Assembly: GCA_964545285.1 (NCBI GenBank)
Contig: CAZJEW010000008.1
Location: 1-41,056, forward strand
DNA: 41,056 nt
Direction of reading: 5' to 3'
From: CAG-1000 sp964545285
GTDB lineage: Bacteria > Bacillota_I > Bacilli_A > RF39 > UBA660
In this document: piece by piece, positions 7,675-15,411 of the stretch
How positions within the stretch are numbered: the first letter of the stretch is position 1
Layout of the letters: every line of letters begins with the position of its first letter
The notes under the pieces: model-generated
What the model was told of the DNA's origin: nothing
The model's database searches: none
The model's input: the letters and a program-made list of their open reading frames with translations, nothing else
Position numbers and translations under genes: made by a program

Positions 7675-8326
7675 TTTCTTTACCTCCAATTTTCTTAGCA
7701 GGAAGTATTTCTCCTTTATATATCCATACTTTAACGCCTATTTTACCATAAATAGTATCTGCTTCTTTATGAGCATAGTCTATCTCAGCTCTTAATGTAT
7801 GTAGAGGAACAGTACCTTCAGTATAAAATTCTGTCCTAGCCATCTCAGCTCCTGCTAAACGTCCAGATACAGCTATTTTAATACCTTTAGCTCCTGCTTT
7901 CATTGTATTTCTTATAGCTCTTTTTTGTACTGATCTAAAAGATGCTCTATTTTCTATTTGAGTTGCTACTGATTCAGCTACTAAATTAGCATTTAAATCA
8001 GGGTTTTTAACCTCAACTATAGATAAATAAATTTCTTCACCAGTCATTTTTTGAAGAGCTTTTTTACGTCTTTCAATATCAGCACCAGCCTTACCTATTA
8101 CGATACCTGGTTTAGACGTATTGATTGTAACGTTTGTTCTCTTTTTATTTCTTTCAATAACGATTGAGCCAACAGCACATCCTTTTAATTCTTTTTCTAA
8201 ATATTTTCTAATTTTAATATCATTATTTAAATATTTAGCGAAATCTTTAGTTGGTGCATACCACTTACTCTCCCAATCTCTATTTACTCCTAATCTTAAT
8301 CCTATTGGACTTACTTTTTGACCCAT
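7652..8326 (-). CDS. rpsC: 30S ribosomal protein S3
   Basis: S3 is part of the mRNA entry channel. The protein has 224 residues: N-terminal MGQKVSPIGLRLGVNRDWES, the KH domain with KPGIVIGKAGADIE (GxxG loop) around residue 75, and the C-terminal domain with SGRLAGAEMARTE and the HTLRAEIDYAHKEADT segment. It overlaps rplP at its 3' end. Confidence 0.97.
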   Translation of the reverse strand: MGQKVSPIGLRLGVNRDWESKWYAPTKDFAKYLNNDIKIRKYLEKELKGCAVGSIVIERNKKRTNVTINTSKPGIVIGKAGADIERRKKALQKMTGEEIYLSIVEVKNPDLNANLVAESVATQIENRASFRSVQKRAIRNTMKAGAKGIKIAVSGRLAGAEMARTEFYTEGTVPLHTLRAEIDYAHKEADTIYGKIGVKVWIYKGEILPAKKIGGKENVNSKEN

Positions 8327-8329
8327 TTG

Positions 8330-8680
8330 TTAGTCCTCCTTCATAGTCTTATTATCTGTTACGCAAACATAAATATGACTAGTTCTATGATAATTCTTTG
8401 CAACTCTTGAATGAGATGCAGCTTTTCTTCTTTTAAGTGTTCTTCCTTCACTAATATAAGTTTCTTTAATTACAAGTTCTTCTTCATTAGCTTTGAAATT
8501 ATTTACAGCGTTTGCAACAGCAGAATTAAGAACCTTAGAGATTAATCTACTAGCTTTAGTATTAGTTGTTTCAAGTATTGCTCTTGCTTGAGATACTTTC
8601 TTACCCCTAATAAGATCTAAAGTCATTCTAGCTTTTAATGGAGCAATTTGAGCTCCTTTATGTATACTATATGTTTCCAT
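8330..8680 (-). CDS. rplV: 50S ribosomal protein L22
   Basis: L22 lines the exit tunnel with its beta-hairpin loop. The 116-residue product shows APLKARMTLDLIRGKKVSQA, the SAVANAVNNF segment and the hairpin region EGRTLKRRKAASHSR, the last being the tunnel-facing loop where macrolide-resistance changes occur in other bacteria; no obvious alteration is seen. Standard position between rpsS and rpsC. Confidence 0.97.
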   Translation of the reverse strand: METYSIHKGAQIAPLKARMTLDLIRGKKVSQARAILETTNTKASRLISKVLNSAVANAVNNFKANEEELVIKETYISEGRTLKRRKAASHSRVAKNYHRTSHIYVCVTDNKTMKED

Positions 8681-8691
8681 TTATTAACCTC

Positions 8692-8985
8692 CTATTTCTT
8701 CGCACCTGCATTATTTGTTGTAGCAAAACTTGCAGCATGTCCTGTAAATTTACGAGTTAAAGCAAATTCACCCAATTTATGTCCTACCATATCTTCAGTA
8801 ACATATACAGGAATAAATTCACGTCCATTATGAACAGCAAATGTATGCCCTACGAAATCTGGAAATATTGTTGAACGTCTTGAATAGGTTTTAATTACTT
8901 CTTTTTTACCACTTGTATTTAAAGCTCTTACTTTTTTCAATAATCTATCAAATACATATGGACCTTTTTTTAAACTTCTTGACAT
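8692..8985 (-). CDS. rpsS: 30S ribosomal protein S19
   Basis: S19 binds the head of the small subunit. The 97-residue protein begins MSRSLKKGPYVFDRLLKKV and contains the PDFVGHTFAVHNGREFIPVYV and GHKLGEFALTRKFTGH signatures. Length and order are standard. Confidence 0.97.
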   Translation of the reverse strand: MSRSLKKGPYVFDRLLKKVRALNTSGKKEVIKTYSRRSTIFPDFVGHTFAVHNGREFIPVYVTEDMVGHKLGEFALTRKFTGHAASFATTNNAGAKK

Positions 8986-9001
8986 TTGTACGTTTCCTTT
9001 C

Positions 9002-9832
9002 TTATTTCTTTCTACGAGTCATAATTAGTTTTTCACTTGACTTCTTAGATTTTCTAGTCTTTAATCCTAGTGCTGGTTTACCCCAAGGTGTCTTTGGTTG
9101 AGCATGTCCTACTGGAGCTTTACCTTCCCCACCACCATGTGGGTGATCATTAGGATTCATAACTGATCCACGAACTGTAGGTCTAATTCCCATATGTCTT
9201 TTTCTTCCAGCTTTACCTAAACTTACTAATTCATAATCAGTATTTCCTACTTCACCAATTGTAGCTCTACAATTTGAAAGTACTTTTCTTGTTTCACCAC
9301 TCTTAAGTCTAAGAATAATATACTTACCCTCTTTACCTAAAATTTGAGCACTACTTCCAGCGCTTCTAGCCATTTTAGCTCCAGCTCCTGGATTTAATTC
9401 AACATTATGAACAGTAGTACCTACTGGCATATTTTCAAGTGGTAATGCATTTCCTATTTTAATATCTGCATTAACTCCACTCTCAATTACATCCCCAACT
9501 TTTATGTTAAGAGGAGCAATAATATATCTTTTTTCTCCATCAGCATAATTAATTAATGCTATGTTGGCACTTCTATTAGGATCATACTCAATAGATGCAA
9601 CTTTTCCTTTAATACCATCTTTGTTTCTTTTGAAATCAATAAGACGATATTTTTTTCTGTTTCCTCCACCGATATGTCTAACAGTTATTTTACCTTGATT
9701 ATTTCTTCCACCTGTTTTACTTTTATTAACAAGAAGATTTTTTTCAGGAGTTCTTTTAGTAATTTCATCATTAACTAAAGCACTCATTCCTCTTGTTCCA
9801 GGAGTATTAGGTTTAAATTTTTTAATTGGCAT
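9002..9832 (-). CDS. rplB: 50S ribosomal protein L2
   Basis: L2 is needed for subunit association and peptidyl transferase function. The product (276 residues) starts MPIKKFKPNTPGTRGMSALV and carries the conserved RGSVMNPNDHPHGGGEGKAP segment near residue 220, including the functionally important histidine. Everything looks ordinary. Confidence 0.98.
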   Translation of the reverse strand: MPIKKFKPNTPGTRGMSALVNDEITKRTPEKNLLVNKSKTGGRNNQGKITVRHIGGGNRKKYRLIDFKRNKDGIKGKVASIEYDPNRSANIALINYADGEKRYIIAPLNIKVGDVIESGVNADIKIGNALPLENMPVGTTVHNVELNPGAGAKMARSAGSSAQILGKEGKYIILRLKSGETRKVLSNCRATIGEVGNTDYELVSLGKAGRKRHMGIRPTVRGSVMNPNDHPHGGGEGKAPVGHAQPKTPWGKPALGLKTRKSKKSSEKLIMTRRKK

Positions 9833-9842
9833 TTTATTCCTC

Positions 9843-10109
9843 CTAGTATTCTATAGAAGAGCCTTCTGCAAGTTTAACATATGCTTTTTTATAAGCAGCA
9901 GTTTTACCTGTGTATTTTCCTACTCTTCTATCCTTTTGTCTTGCATTTAATGTATTAACGCTAACTACTTTAACATTAAATTGTTTTTCAATAACATTTT
10001 TAATTTGAGTCTTGTTAGCAGAATTTTTAACTTTAAACACATAAACATTTTGATTATTTTTCAAATATTCTGATTTTTCAGTTATTACTGGTGCAATTAT
10101 AATATCCAT
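9843..10109 (-). CDS. rplW: 50S ribosomal protein L23
   Basis: L23 is at the tunnel exit and docks trigger factor and SRP. This 88-residue protein begins with APVITEKSEYLKNNQNVYVF and contains NKTQIKNVIEKQFNVKVVSVNT, both diagnostic. Its ATG shares a base with the rplD stop (TAATG). Confidence 0.96.
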   Translation of the reverse strand: MDIIIAPVITEKSEYLKNNQNVYVFKVKNSANKTQIKNVIEKQFNVKVVSVNTLNARQKDRRVGKYTGKTAAYKKAYVKLAEGSSIEY

Positions 10110-10732
10110 TATTTAAGCACCTCCTCTAATTTTTTAATAGAACTTTCATCTATCACTAAGTAATTACTAGCAACTAAATCAAGTACATTAATATAGTTAG
10201 ATTTAATTGCAACTACAGATTGATTATTCCTAGTTGCTAATTCTAAATTATTATTATCTTCATTATAAATTACTAATACTTTTCCGTTAACTTTCAAATT
10301 TGATAATGTTTTTATAAAATCTGAAGTTTTAGATGTATTAAGATTTAATGAATCAACTACTATTAATTCTTTATCTTGATATTTAGCAGATAAAGCACTC
10401 TTTAATGCTAATATTCTTTCTTTTCTATTTTGTTTTTTATCAAAACTTCTTGGTTTAGGTCCGAATACAATTCCACCACCAGGCCATTGAGGGCTTCTAG
10501 TAGATCCTTGTCTTGCATTACCTGTTCCTTTTTGTTTATATGGTTTTCTTCCTCCACCTCTTACTTCACTTCTTGTTTTAGTAGAAGATGTTCCTTGTCT
10601 TGCAGAAGATCTAGCTACATTTACTGCATCAAACATTACATTTTCATTAACTTCAATGTTCCATACACTATCTGTAAGAGTTAAATCTTTTACTTCTTCA
10701 CCATTTAAATTTAATACTTTAACTTTTGACAT
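10109..10732 (-). CDS. rplD: 50S ribosomal protein L4
   Basis: L4 lines the exit tunnel and in E. coli represses the S10 operon; such control here is unknown. The 207-residue product has the extended loop signature RGGGRKPYKQKGTGNARQGS followed by RSPQWPGGGIVFGPKPR. Start and stop both overlap neighbours by one base in TAATG junctions with rplC and rplW. Confidence 0.97.
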   Translation of the reverse strand: MSKVKVLNLNGEEVKDLTLTDSVWNIEVNENVMFDAVNVARSSARQGTSSTKTRSEVRGGGRKPYKQKGTGNARQGSTRSPQWPGGGIVFGPKPRSFDKKQNRKERILALKSALSAKYQDKELIVVDSLNLNTSKTSDFIKTLSNLKVNGKVLVIYNEDNNNLELATRNNQSVVAIKSNYINVLDLVASNYLVIDESSIKKLEEVLK

Positions 10733-11529
10733 TATTCTGAAACCTCCTCTTTAGATTCTTCTGGAGTTTCATTGTTAACCTCTTCAACTGTTTCATTTAC
10801 TTCTTCAGTTGTAACAGGTTCACTAACTTCAACAGTCTCACTAACTATTTCTTCTTGAACGGGTTGTTCTTCATAAGAAATCAATTCTACAGGATTTCTT
10901 TTTGCTGTTCCTTTGATTGAACTTCTTAAAAATACATATGTTCCTTTAGCTCCTGGAACGTTTCCACTTACTAAAATACAATTATTTTCACTATCAATAG
11001 ATATTACTTCAAGATTTTGAATAGTTACTTGTTCTCCACCCATTCTTCCAGGTAATTTCTTACCTTTGAATACTCTCATTGGTCTCATAGTTCCTAAAGA
11101 ACCAACTCTTCTATGATATGTTGAACCATGTGTTTCAGGTCCACGAGATTGATTCCATCTCTTAATTGCTCCTTGAAAACCTTTTCCTTTTGAGATTCCT
11201 GTTACGTCAATTACTTCTCCAGTTTCAAATACATTTACATCAATAACTTGACCAACAGTATAGTTACTTGATTCAACTCCTCTTATTTCTTTTACGAAGC
11301 GCTTAGGTAATGTATTTGCTTTTTTTGCATGTCCCATTTCTGGTTTATTAGAACTTTTTTCTTTTTTATCGAAAACGCCTAATTGAATTGCTTCATACCC
11401 ATCTTTATCAACAGTCTTAACTTGAGTTACAACGTTGTTGTCTACTTCGATAACTGTGACAGGTATTAGTTTACCGTTAGTAGAGAATACTTCAGTCATT
11501 CCTACTTTACGTCCTAAGATTCCTTTCAT
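10732..11529 (-). CDS. rplC: 50S ribosomal protein L3 with glutamate-rich C-terminal tail
   Basis: L3 is an early assembly protein near the peptidyl transferase centre. Residues 1-215 are a normal L3: MKGILGRKVGMTEVF at the N-terminus, the GISKGKGFQGAIKRW segment, HRRVGSLGTMRP and PGRMGGEQVT. The last 46 residues, from about 220, are a low-complexity acidic tail with about 18 glutamates mixed with Val, Thr and Ser and almost no basic residues, so the protein is 265 residues long instead of about 210. The tail is strongly opposite in charge to a ribosomal protein. The gene shares a base with rplD. Confidence 0.96.
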   Translation of the reverse strand: MKGILGRKVGMTEVFSTNGKLIPVTVIEVDNNVVTQVKTVDKDGYEAIQLGVFDKKEKSSNKPEMGHAKKANTLPKRFVKEIRGVESSNYTVGQVIDVNVFETGEVIDVTGISKGKGFQGAIKRWNQSRGPETHGSTYHRRVGSLGTMRPMRVFKGKKLPGRMGGEQVTIQNLEVISIDSENNCILVSGNVPGAKGTYVFLRSSIKGTAKRNPVELISYEEQPVQEEIVSETVEVSEPVTTEEVNETVEEVNNETPEESKEEVSE

Positions 11530-11546
11530 TATTTCCTCCTATAATC

Positions 11547-11855
11547 TTATTTTTTAATTTCGATATCTACGCCACTTGGTAAATCCAAATGCGCAAGTGC
11601 ATCAATTACTTCTTTAGTTGCATTGTCGATATCGATAAGTCTCTTGTGTGTTCTGATTTCAAATTGTTCTCTAGCATCTTTGTACTTGTGAACAGCTCTT
11701 AATACAGTGATTTTTTCAATCTCAGTTGGTAATGGTACAGGACCACTAACAACTCCACCAGTTCTCTTAACAGTCTCAACAATTTTAGCAGCAGCTTCAT
11801 CAACAGTTCTGTGATCGTAAGCTTTAAGTCTGATTCTTACTTTGTCTTTTGACAT
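11547..11855 (-). CDS. rpsJ: 30S ribosomal protein S10
   Basis: This is S10 (102 residues), first gene of the operon. The chosen ATG gives MSKDKVRIRLKAYDHRTVDE and is preceded by a near-perfect GAGGAGG ribosome binding site 7 bases upstream; a longer reading frame of 34 more codons runs into the untranslated leader and has no family support. The core GPVPLPTEIEKITVLRA and the C-terminal DLPSGVDIEIKK segment are typical. S10 also acts as NusE in transcription antitermination. Confidence 0.98.
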   Translation of the reverse strand: MSKDKVRIRLKAYDHRTVDEAAAKIVETVKRTGGVVSGPVPLPTEIEKITVLRAVHKYKDAREQFEIRTHKRLIDIDNATKEVIDALAHLDLPSGVDIEIKK

Positions 11856-11983
11856 ATTATTTCCTCCTCGCCTATAAATTTTAATATAGACTTGCTCAAT
11901 GCAAATTACCTGATATTCAATTAAATTGTAATTCAACTTAACCTGGTGTATCAGCAACCTTGCATATCATTGCCAGCCGAATA
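11856..11983 (-). promoter_or_regulatory. Untranslated leader of the S10 operon, candidate RNA regulatory element
   Basis: About 128 bases separate the predicted transcription start from the rpsJ ATG. On the minus strand the leader contains CTGGCAA ... TTGC ... CCAG: a GCAA/TTGC helix enclosed by a CTG/CAG helix with an internal loop, close to the 5' end (about 11942-11977). The long leader before a ribosomal operon fits autogenous control by a ribosomal protein, but which protein would bind is not visible, and I cannot confirm that it matches a known leader family. Confidence 0.4.
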
Positions 11984-11989
11984 CAACTA

Positions 11990-12018
11990 ATTATATGTCA
12001 AAAGTCCCTAAAAATCAA
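11990..12018 (-). promoter_or_regulatory. Sigma-A type promoter of the S10-spc operon
   Basis: On the minus strand TTGATT (12018-12013) and TATAAT (11995-11990) are separated by exactly 17 bases. The spacing is ideal, the -10 box is perfect and the -35 box matches 4 of 6 positions. Transcription would start near 11983. It is the only strong promoter upstream of the ribosomal genes. Confidence 0.8.
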
Positions 12019-12072
12019 GTGTTTTTTTAAAAAGTTTTGTAAAATCCATATATGTTTAATATTTTTTACATT

Positions 12073-12098
12073 AAAAAAGACAAGAATTAACTTGTCTT
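12073..12098 (-). terminator. Rho-independent terminator of the 556-residue membrane protein gene
   Basis: The minus strand reads AAGACAAG-TTAATT-CTTGTCTT followed by TTTT, an 8-bp perfect stem whose own last bases extend the T run to six. It begins 10 bases after the stop codon at 12108 and lies upstream of the S10 promoter, so it insulates the ribosomal operon. Confidence 0.8.
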
Positions 12099-12107
12099 AT
12101 ATCTTTA

Positions 12108-13778
12108 TTATTCTGTTATATAATCTTCTAAACCAAACTTTGACAATAATTCATATATATTATTATATAATCCATTAAGTTCCTCTGCACTCCATTGATC
12201 TAGAGCTGCAGCATCTTTAGTATCAACTGATTCTATTGTTGCATTTTTTTCAAAACTTGATTTAACATTAACAGTAACCTTTTCTGATGATTTATCTATA
12301 TCCGGAGTATATATAGCTTCTATCGAAGTAGTCGTCTTATTCTCGTTTTCATTACTATTCTTAATATTCATTTCAAATGTTGAAGTTGTTCCTTGTGTTA
12401 ACATACTTCCACTTATTTTTATTTCACTATAGTCCTTTAATGAAACAATTTTAATTGATGTTGCCTCATCTCCATATGATATGCAATCAACTGTATAATC
12501 ATCTTTATTCTTTGTGAACTCTACTTTTTCTTCTTCGCTCGAAATAACTATCTTTAATAATTCTCCGTTAAATACATTGTAATAAGTTGTTATATCAGTT
12601 GCTTTTACACTATAATCAGTATTTGTTAATGTATAATTCAATTTGTCTTTAGCCTCATCGATTGTCAAATTATTAATTTTTGAGTAAATATTTAGCGCCT
12701 CTTCATCATCTAAAATTGCGTTTACTACTGATGTAGTTAAGTTCTTATTTTCATTAGTATCAAATGCATAAACTAATTTAATCGCCACAAAATCAGTTGT
12801 TTCGTTAAATGATAAAGTCTTACTTATTTTAGAGAAATCAATATTATCTTTAATAGCAGTAGTAACTACCTTAACTAAGTATGGATAATTAATATTTTCA
12901 GTTTCCATCAATGCTGAAAAATCTATTTTAGAATTACTCATATCAAGCATTAACATTCTAGGTAAAAGACTTTCTTCATTAAGATAAAATATATTTGCCT
13001 TATAATATGCTAATAAATCTATTGCTTTTTGACTATCATAATTAACAGCAACGTTAGCTTTTAACGTTTCGTTTTCAATGTCTATTCCAAAATCATAATT
13101 TAACTTAAATTTTGATATATCTTTTAATTCTTTAACATCAGACGAAATACTAAAATCTCCTGATAATATTAAATTTTTAGGTTTATCTGTCACTGTTAGT
13201 TTTTCATATTTATTGCTTACTTCAACATTGATTTTATCGAATGATTTACCAATTACATTCTTTGATGATAAAAATACAAAATAATATGCACAAACAGCTC
13301 CTACAAGTAACAATACAATTAATATTGTAATTAATAATCCTTTTCCTTTTTTCTTCGGTTTGTCGAATAATGAATTATTTGGTTCACTTGAAGTATTTAA
13401 TATTGGTTCATTAACAACTGGATTTACTTGGTTGACTATTGGTTCATTAATATCTTTATTATCAGGTGGCAATATTGGATTGTTATTTAATTCAGCGGCA
13501 TTAGTTTCTAACGGACTAGAATTAAATGTACTATTTTCAACAGGGATTTCATTCACAACATCTTCTTTAACTTCAATTATATCTTGAACAGGATTTAACT
13601 GTTCTGGAGTAGAAATAGTTTCCGCTAAAGGTTCAACAATCGGAGTATCAACACTATTCCCTGTTATATTTTCAAATCCATTCTCACTTTTCATAAGATC
13701 TACTTCACCATCATTTCTAAATAATGGGGATTCATCAGTATTTTCGGTCCCCGGATTATTCGGATCTACAAATTTCAT
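12108..13778 (-). CDS. Type II single-pass membrane protein of unknown function
   Basis: The 556-residue product has three parts. Residues 1-140 are low-complexity and rich in Asn, Pro, Glu and Thr, probably disordered and cytosolic. Residues 148-170 form one hydrophobic helix preceded by KPKKKGKG, which places the N-terminus inside. Residues 171-556 are predicted to be outside, acidic and polar, with many beta-prone segments and no motif I recognise; a single cysteine (in DCISYG) is present in the outer part. The start is chosen by the first ATG after a stop, with a weak GGTG ribosome binding site. It is monocistronic, bounded by terminators on both sides. Confidence 0.75.
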   Translation of the reverse strand: MKFVDPNNPGTENTDESPLFRNDGEVDLMKSENGFENITGNSVDTPIVEPLAETISTPEQLNPVQDIIEVKEDVVNEIPVENSTFNSSPLETNAAELNNNPILPPDNKDINEPIVNQVNPVVNEPILNTSSEPNNSLFDKPKKKGKGLLITILIVLLLVGAVCAYYFVFLSSKNVIGKSFDKINVEVSNKYEKLTVTDKPKNLILSGDFSISSDVKELKDISKFKLNYDFGIDIENETLKANVAVNYDSQKAIDLLAYYKANIFYLNEESLLPRMLMLDMSNSKIDFSALMETENINYPYLVKVVTTAIKDNIDFSKISKTLSFNETTDFVAIKLVYAFDTNENKNLTTSVVNAILDDEEALNIYSKINNLTIDEAKDKLNYTLTNTDYSVKATDITTYYNVFNGELLKIVISSEEEKVEFTKNKDDYTVDCISYGDEATSIKIVSLKDYSEIKISGSMLTQGTTSTFEMNIKNSNENENKTTTSIEAIYTPDIDKSSEKVTVNVKSSFEKNATIESVDTKDAAALDQWSAEELNGLYNNIYELLSKFGLEDYITE

Positions 13779-13811
13779 TTTTATACACCTATTCTTTCTA
13801 TTTTCAAAAGT

Positions 13812-13820
13812 ATTATATCA
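13812..13820 (-). promoter_or_regulatory. Extended -10 promoter of the 556-residue membrane protein gene
   Basis: The minus strand has TGATATAAT, a perfect -10 box with the TGn extension, 33 bases upstream of the ATG at 13778. A TTTATT sequence 17 bases further upstream is only a weak -35 match, which extended -10 promoters tolerate. Confidence 0.5.
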
Positions 13821-13851
13821 TAACATAAAAAATAAATAAACATTTTTAAGA

Positions 13852-13884
13852 AAAAAACAGATTATTCTTTAATTAATAAAGAAT
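13852..13884 (-). terminator. Terminator at the end of the phosphoglycerate mutase gene
   Basis: On the minus strand ATTCTTTATTAATTAAAGAAT forms an A/T-rich 7-8 bp stem that includes the last codons and the stop of the gene, and is followed within five bases by TTTTTTT. The stem is weak in GC content, so termination may be partial. Confidence 0.5.
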
Positions 13885-15364
13885 CACCTGTCATTTCTTT
13901 TGGTTTACTTATTTCATACATATCTATTATTGTAGGAATTACATCAGCTAATGTACCACTATTTTTAATTTTATAGTTTTTATTTACTATTACAAAAGGA
14001 ACTTTATTCATAGTATGATTTGTATATATGTTTCCTTCGGAATCTTTCATACATTCAACATTTCCATGGTCTGAAGTAATAACCAAATCATAAAAATTAT
14101 CAGTCGCCTTTTCAAGTATCTTGCCAATGCAATAATCACAAACTTCAAGAGCTCTCACAGTGGCTGGTAAATTTCCAGTATGAGCAACAGTATCAGGATT
14201 GGCATAATTAACTAAAATAAAATCAAAATCATCATCTATTGCATCCATAACAGCTTGAGTGATTTTAACCGCTGACATTTCTGGTTTCATATCATATCTT
14301 TGTACTTTGACAGATGGTACTAATATTTTAAATAAATTTTTATCATTGAATTCTTCGCAACCATCAAAATAATAAGTTACTTGTGGATACTTTTCAGATT
14401 CAGCTATTCTTGTTTGTTTAAAATCCAAACTTGCTAAATATTCACCAAATGTATTCAATAATGGTTCTGTAGCAAAAGCTGCATCGATTTCACTATTTAT
14501 ATTATATAGAGATGCATATCTAATATTCTTTAATTTTTTTGTTGTAAATAAATTAAAATTCGGATTAATTAATGCATCAATTAGTTCTTCATTACTTTCT
14601 TTTCTAAAATTTATAAATAATACTGCGTCATTATCTTTTATGTTTGATCCTTTCGTAATTATACTAGGATTTATATACTCATCACTTATATTGTTTTTAT
14701 AGTGTAAATCTATACATTTAGATAAATCATTAAAATTATTACCTACATTATATACTAACGCATCATATTCTTTCTTGACTCTATCATAGTTATTATTTCT
14801 ATCCATAGCATAATATCTACCACAAATTGTTCCAACTTGTGCCATATCAAACTTAGATGTTTTTTCAAGAAAACTGTCTATTATTTTTTTAGCAGAATAT
14901 GGTGATGAATCTACTCCATCAGTTATAAAATGTAACATAACATTTTCTACTTTTCTAATTTTAGCCAATGCGACTGATGCATAGAAATGATCCAAGCTTG
15001 ATTGAACACCTCCATTTGATAAAAGTCCAATTATATGTAATGTTGATTTATTATCATTTACATAGTCCATTAAATCTAATAAAACGTCATTTTCAAAAAA
15101 AGATTTATCTTTAATCTTATCATCTATTAATTTTAATGGTTGTAATGTTGCCCTTCCACATCCAATTGTAGTATGTCCAACTTCAGAATTTCCAGGTATA
15201 TCCTTTGGAAGACCAACAGCTTCTCCACTTGCTTCTAATTCAGATACAGGATAAGCACTCATAATACTACTTAAATTTGGTAAATTAGCCATTTTGATTG
15301 CATTTCCATTATCATCGTCTCTTACACCAAATCCATCTAATATTAATAATATTATTTTCTTCAT
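13862..15364 (-). CDS. gpmI: 2,3-bisphosphoglycerate-independent phosphoglycerate mutase family protein, altered substrate site
   Basis: The family interconverts 3- and 2-phosphoglycerate with a phosphoserine intermediate and two manganese ions. The metal/catalytic core is intact: Asp10 in LDGFG, Ser60 in GNSEVGH, Asp/His in NYANPDTVAH, the SDHGN pair and the His of TNHTMNKVPF; the lysine of AESEKYP and arginines of GRYYAMDR are also there. However, residues that hold the substrate in the Bacillus enzyme are changed: GGVHSH reads GGVQSS, the GRD arginine is valine (DGVDSS) and the second arginine of NFRPDR is serine (NFRKES). The 500-residue length is near normal. A GAGGAAAG ribosome binding site precedes the ATG. 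It lies after tpiA and spo0A, which supports a glycolytic role, but a changed specificity is possible. Confidence 0.88.
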   Translation of the reverse strand: MKKIILLILDGFGVRDDDNGNAIKMANLPNLSSIMSAYPVSELEASGEAVGLPKDIPGNSEVGHTTIGCGRATLQPLKLIDDKIKDKSFFENDVLLDLMDYVNDNKSTLHIIGLLSNGGVQSSLDHFYASVALAKIRKVENVMLHFITDGVDSSPYSAKKIIDSFLEKTSKFDMAQVGTICGRYYAMDRNNNYDRVKKEYDALVYNVGNNFNDLSKCIDLHYKNNISDEYINPSIITKGSNIKDNDAVLFINFRKESNEELIDALINPNFNLFTTKKLKNIRYASLYNINSEIDAAFATEPLLNTFGEYLASLDFKQTRIAESEKYPQVTYYFDGCEEFNDKNLFKILVPSVKVQRYDMKPEMSAVKITQAVMDAIDDDFDFILVNYANPDTVAHTGNLPATVRALEVCDYCIGKILEKATDNFYDLVITSDHGNVECMKDSEGNIYTNHTMNKVPFVIVNKNYKIKNSGTLADVIPTIIDMYEISKPKEMTGDSLLIKE

Positions 15365-15411
15365 ATTTCTTTCCTCAAGATAATTTTAGCATATTATTTA
15401 AAAAAAATAAA

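Noticed and set aside
2728..10684. Plus-strand open frames opposite the ribosomal genes
   Set aside because: They mirror conserved coding sequence of rplO, rpsE, rplF, rplN, rpsS and rplD, have hydrophobic low-complexity products and no ribosome binding sites.
13361..13367. TGTCGAA, a perfect Spo0A-box core
   Set aside because: It lies inside the coding region of the 556-residue membrane protein, about 400 bases from its start, so a chance match is more likely than a control site.
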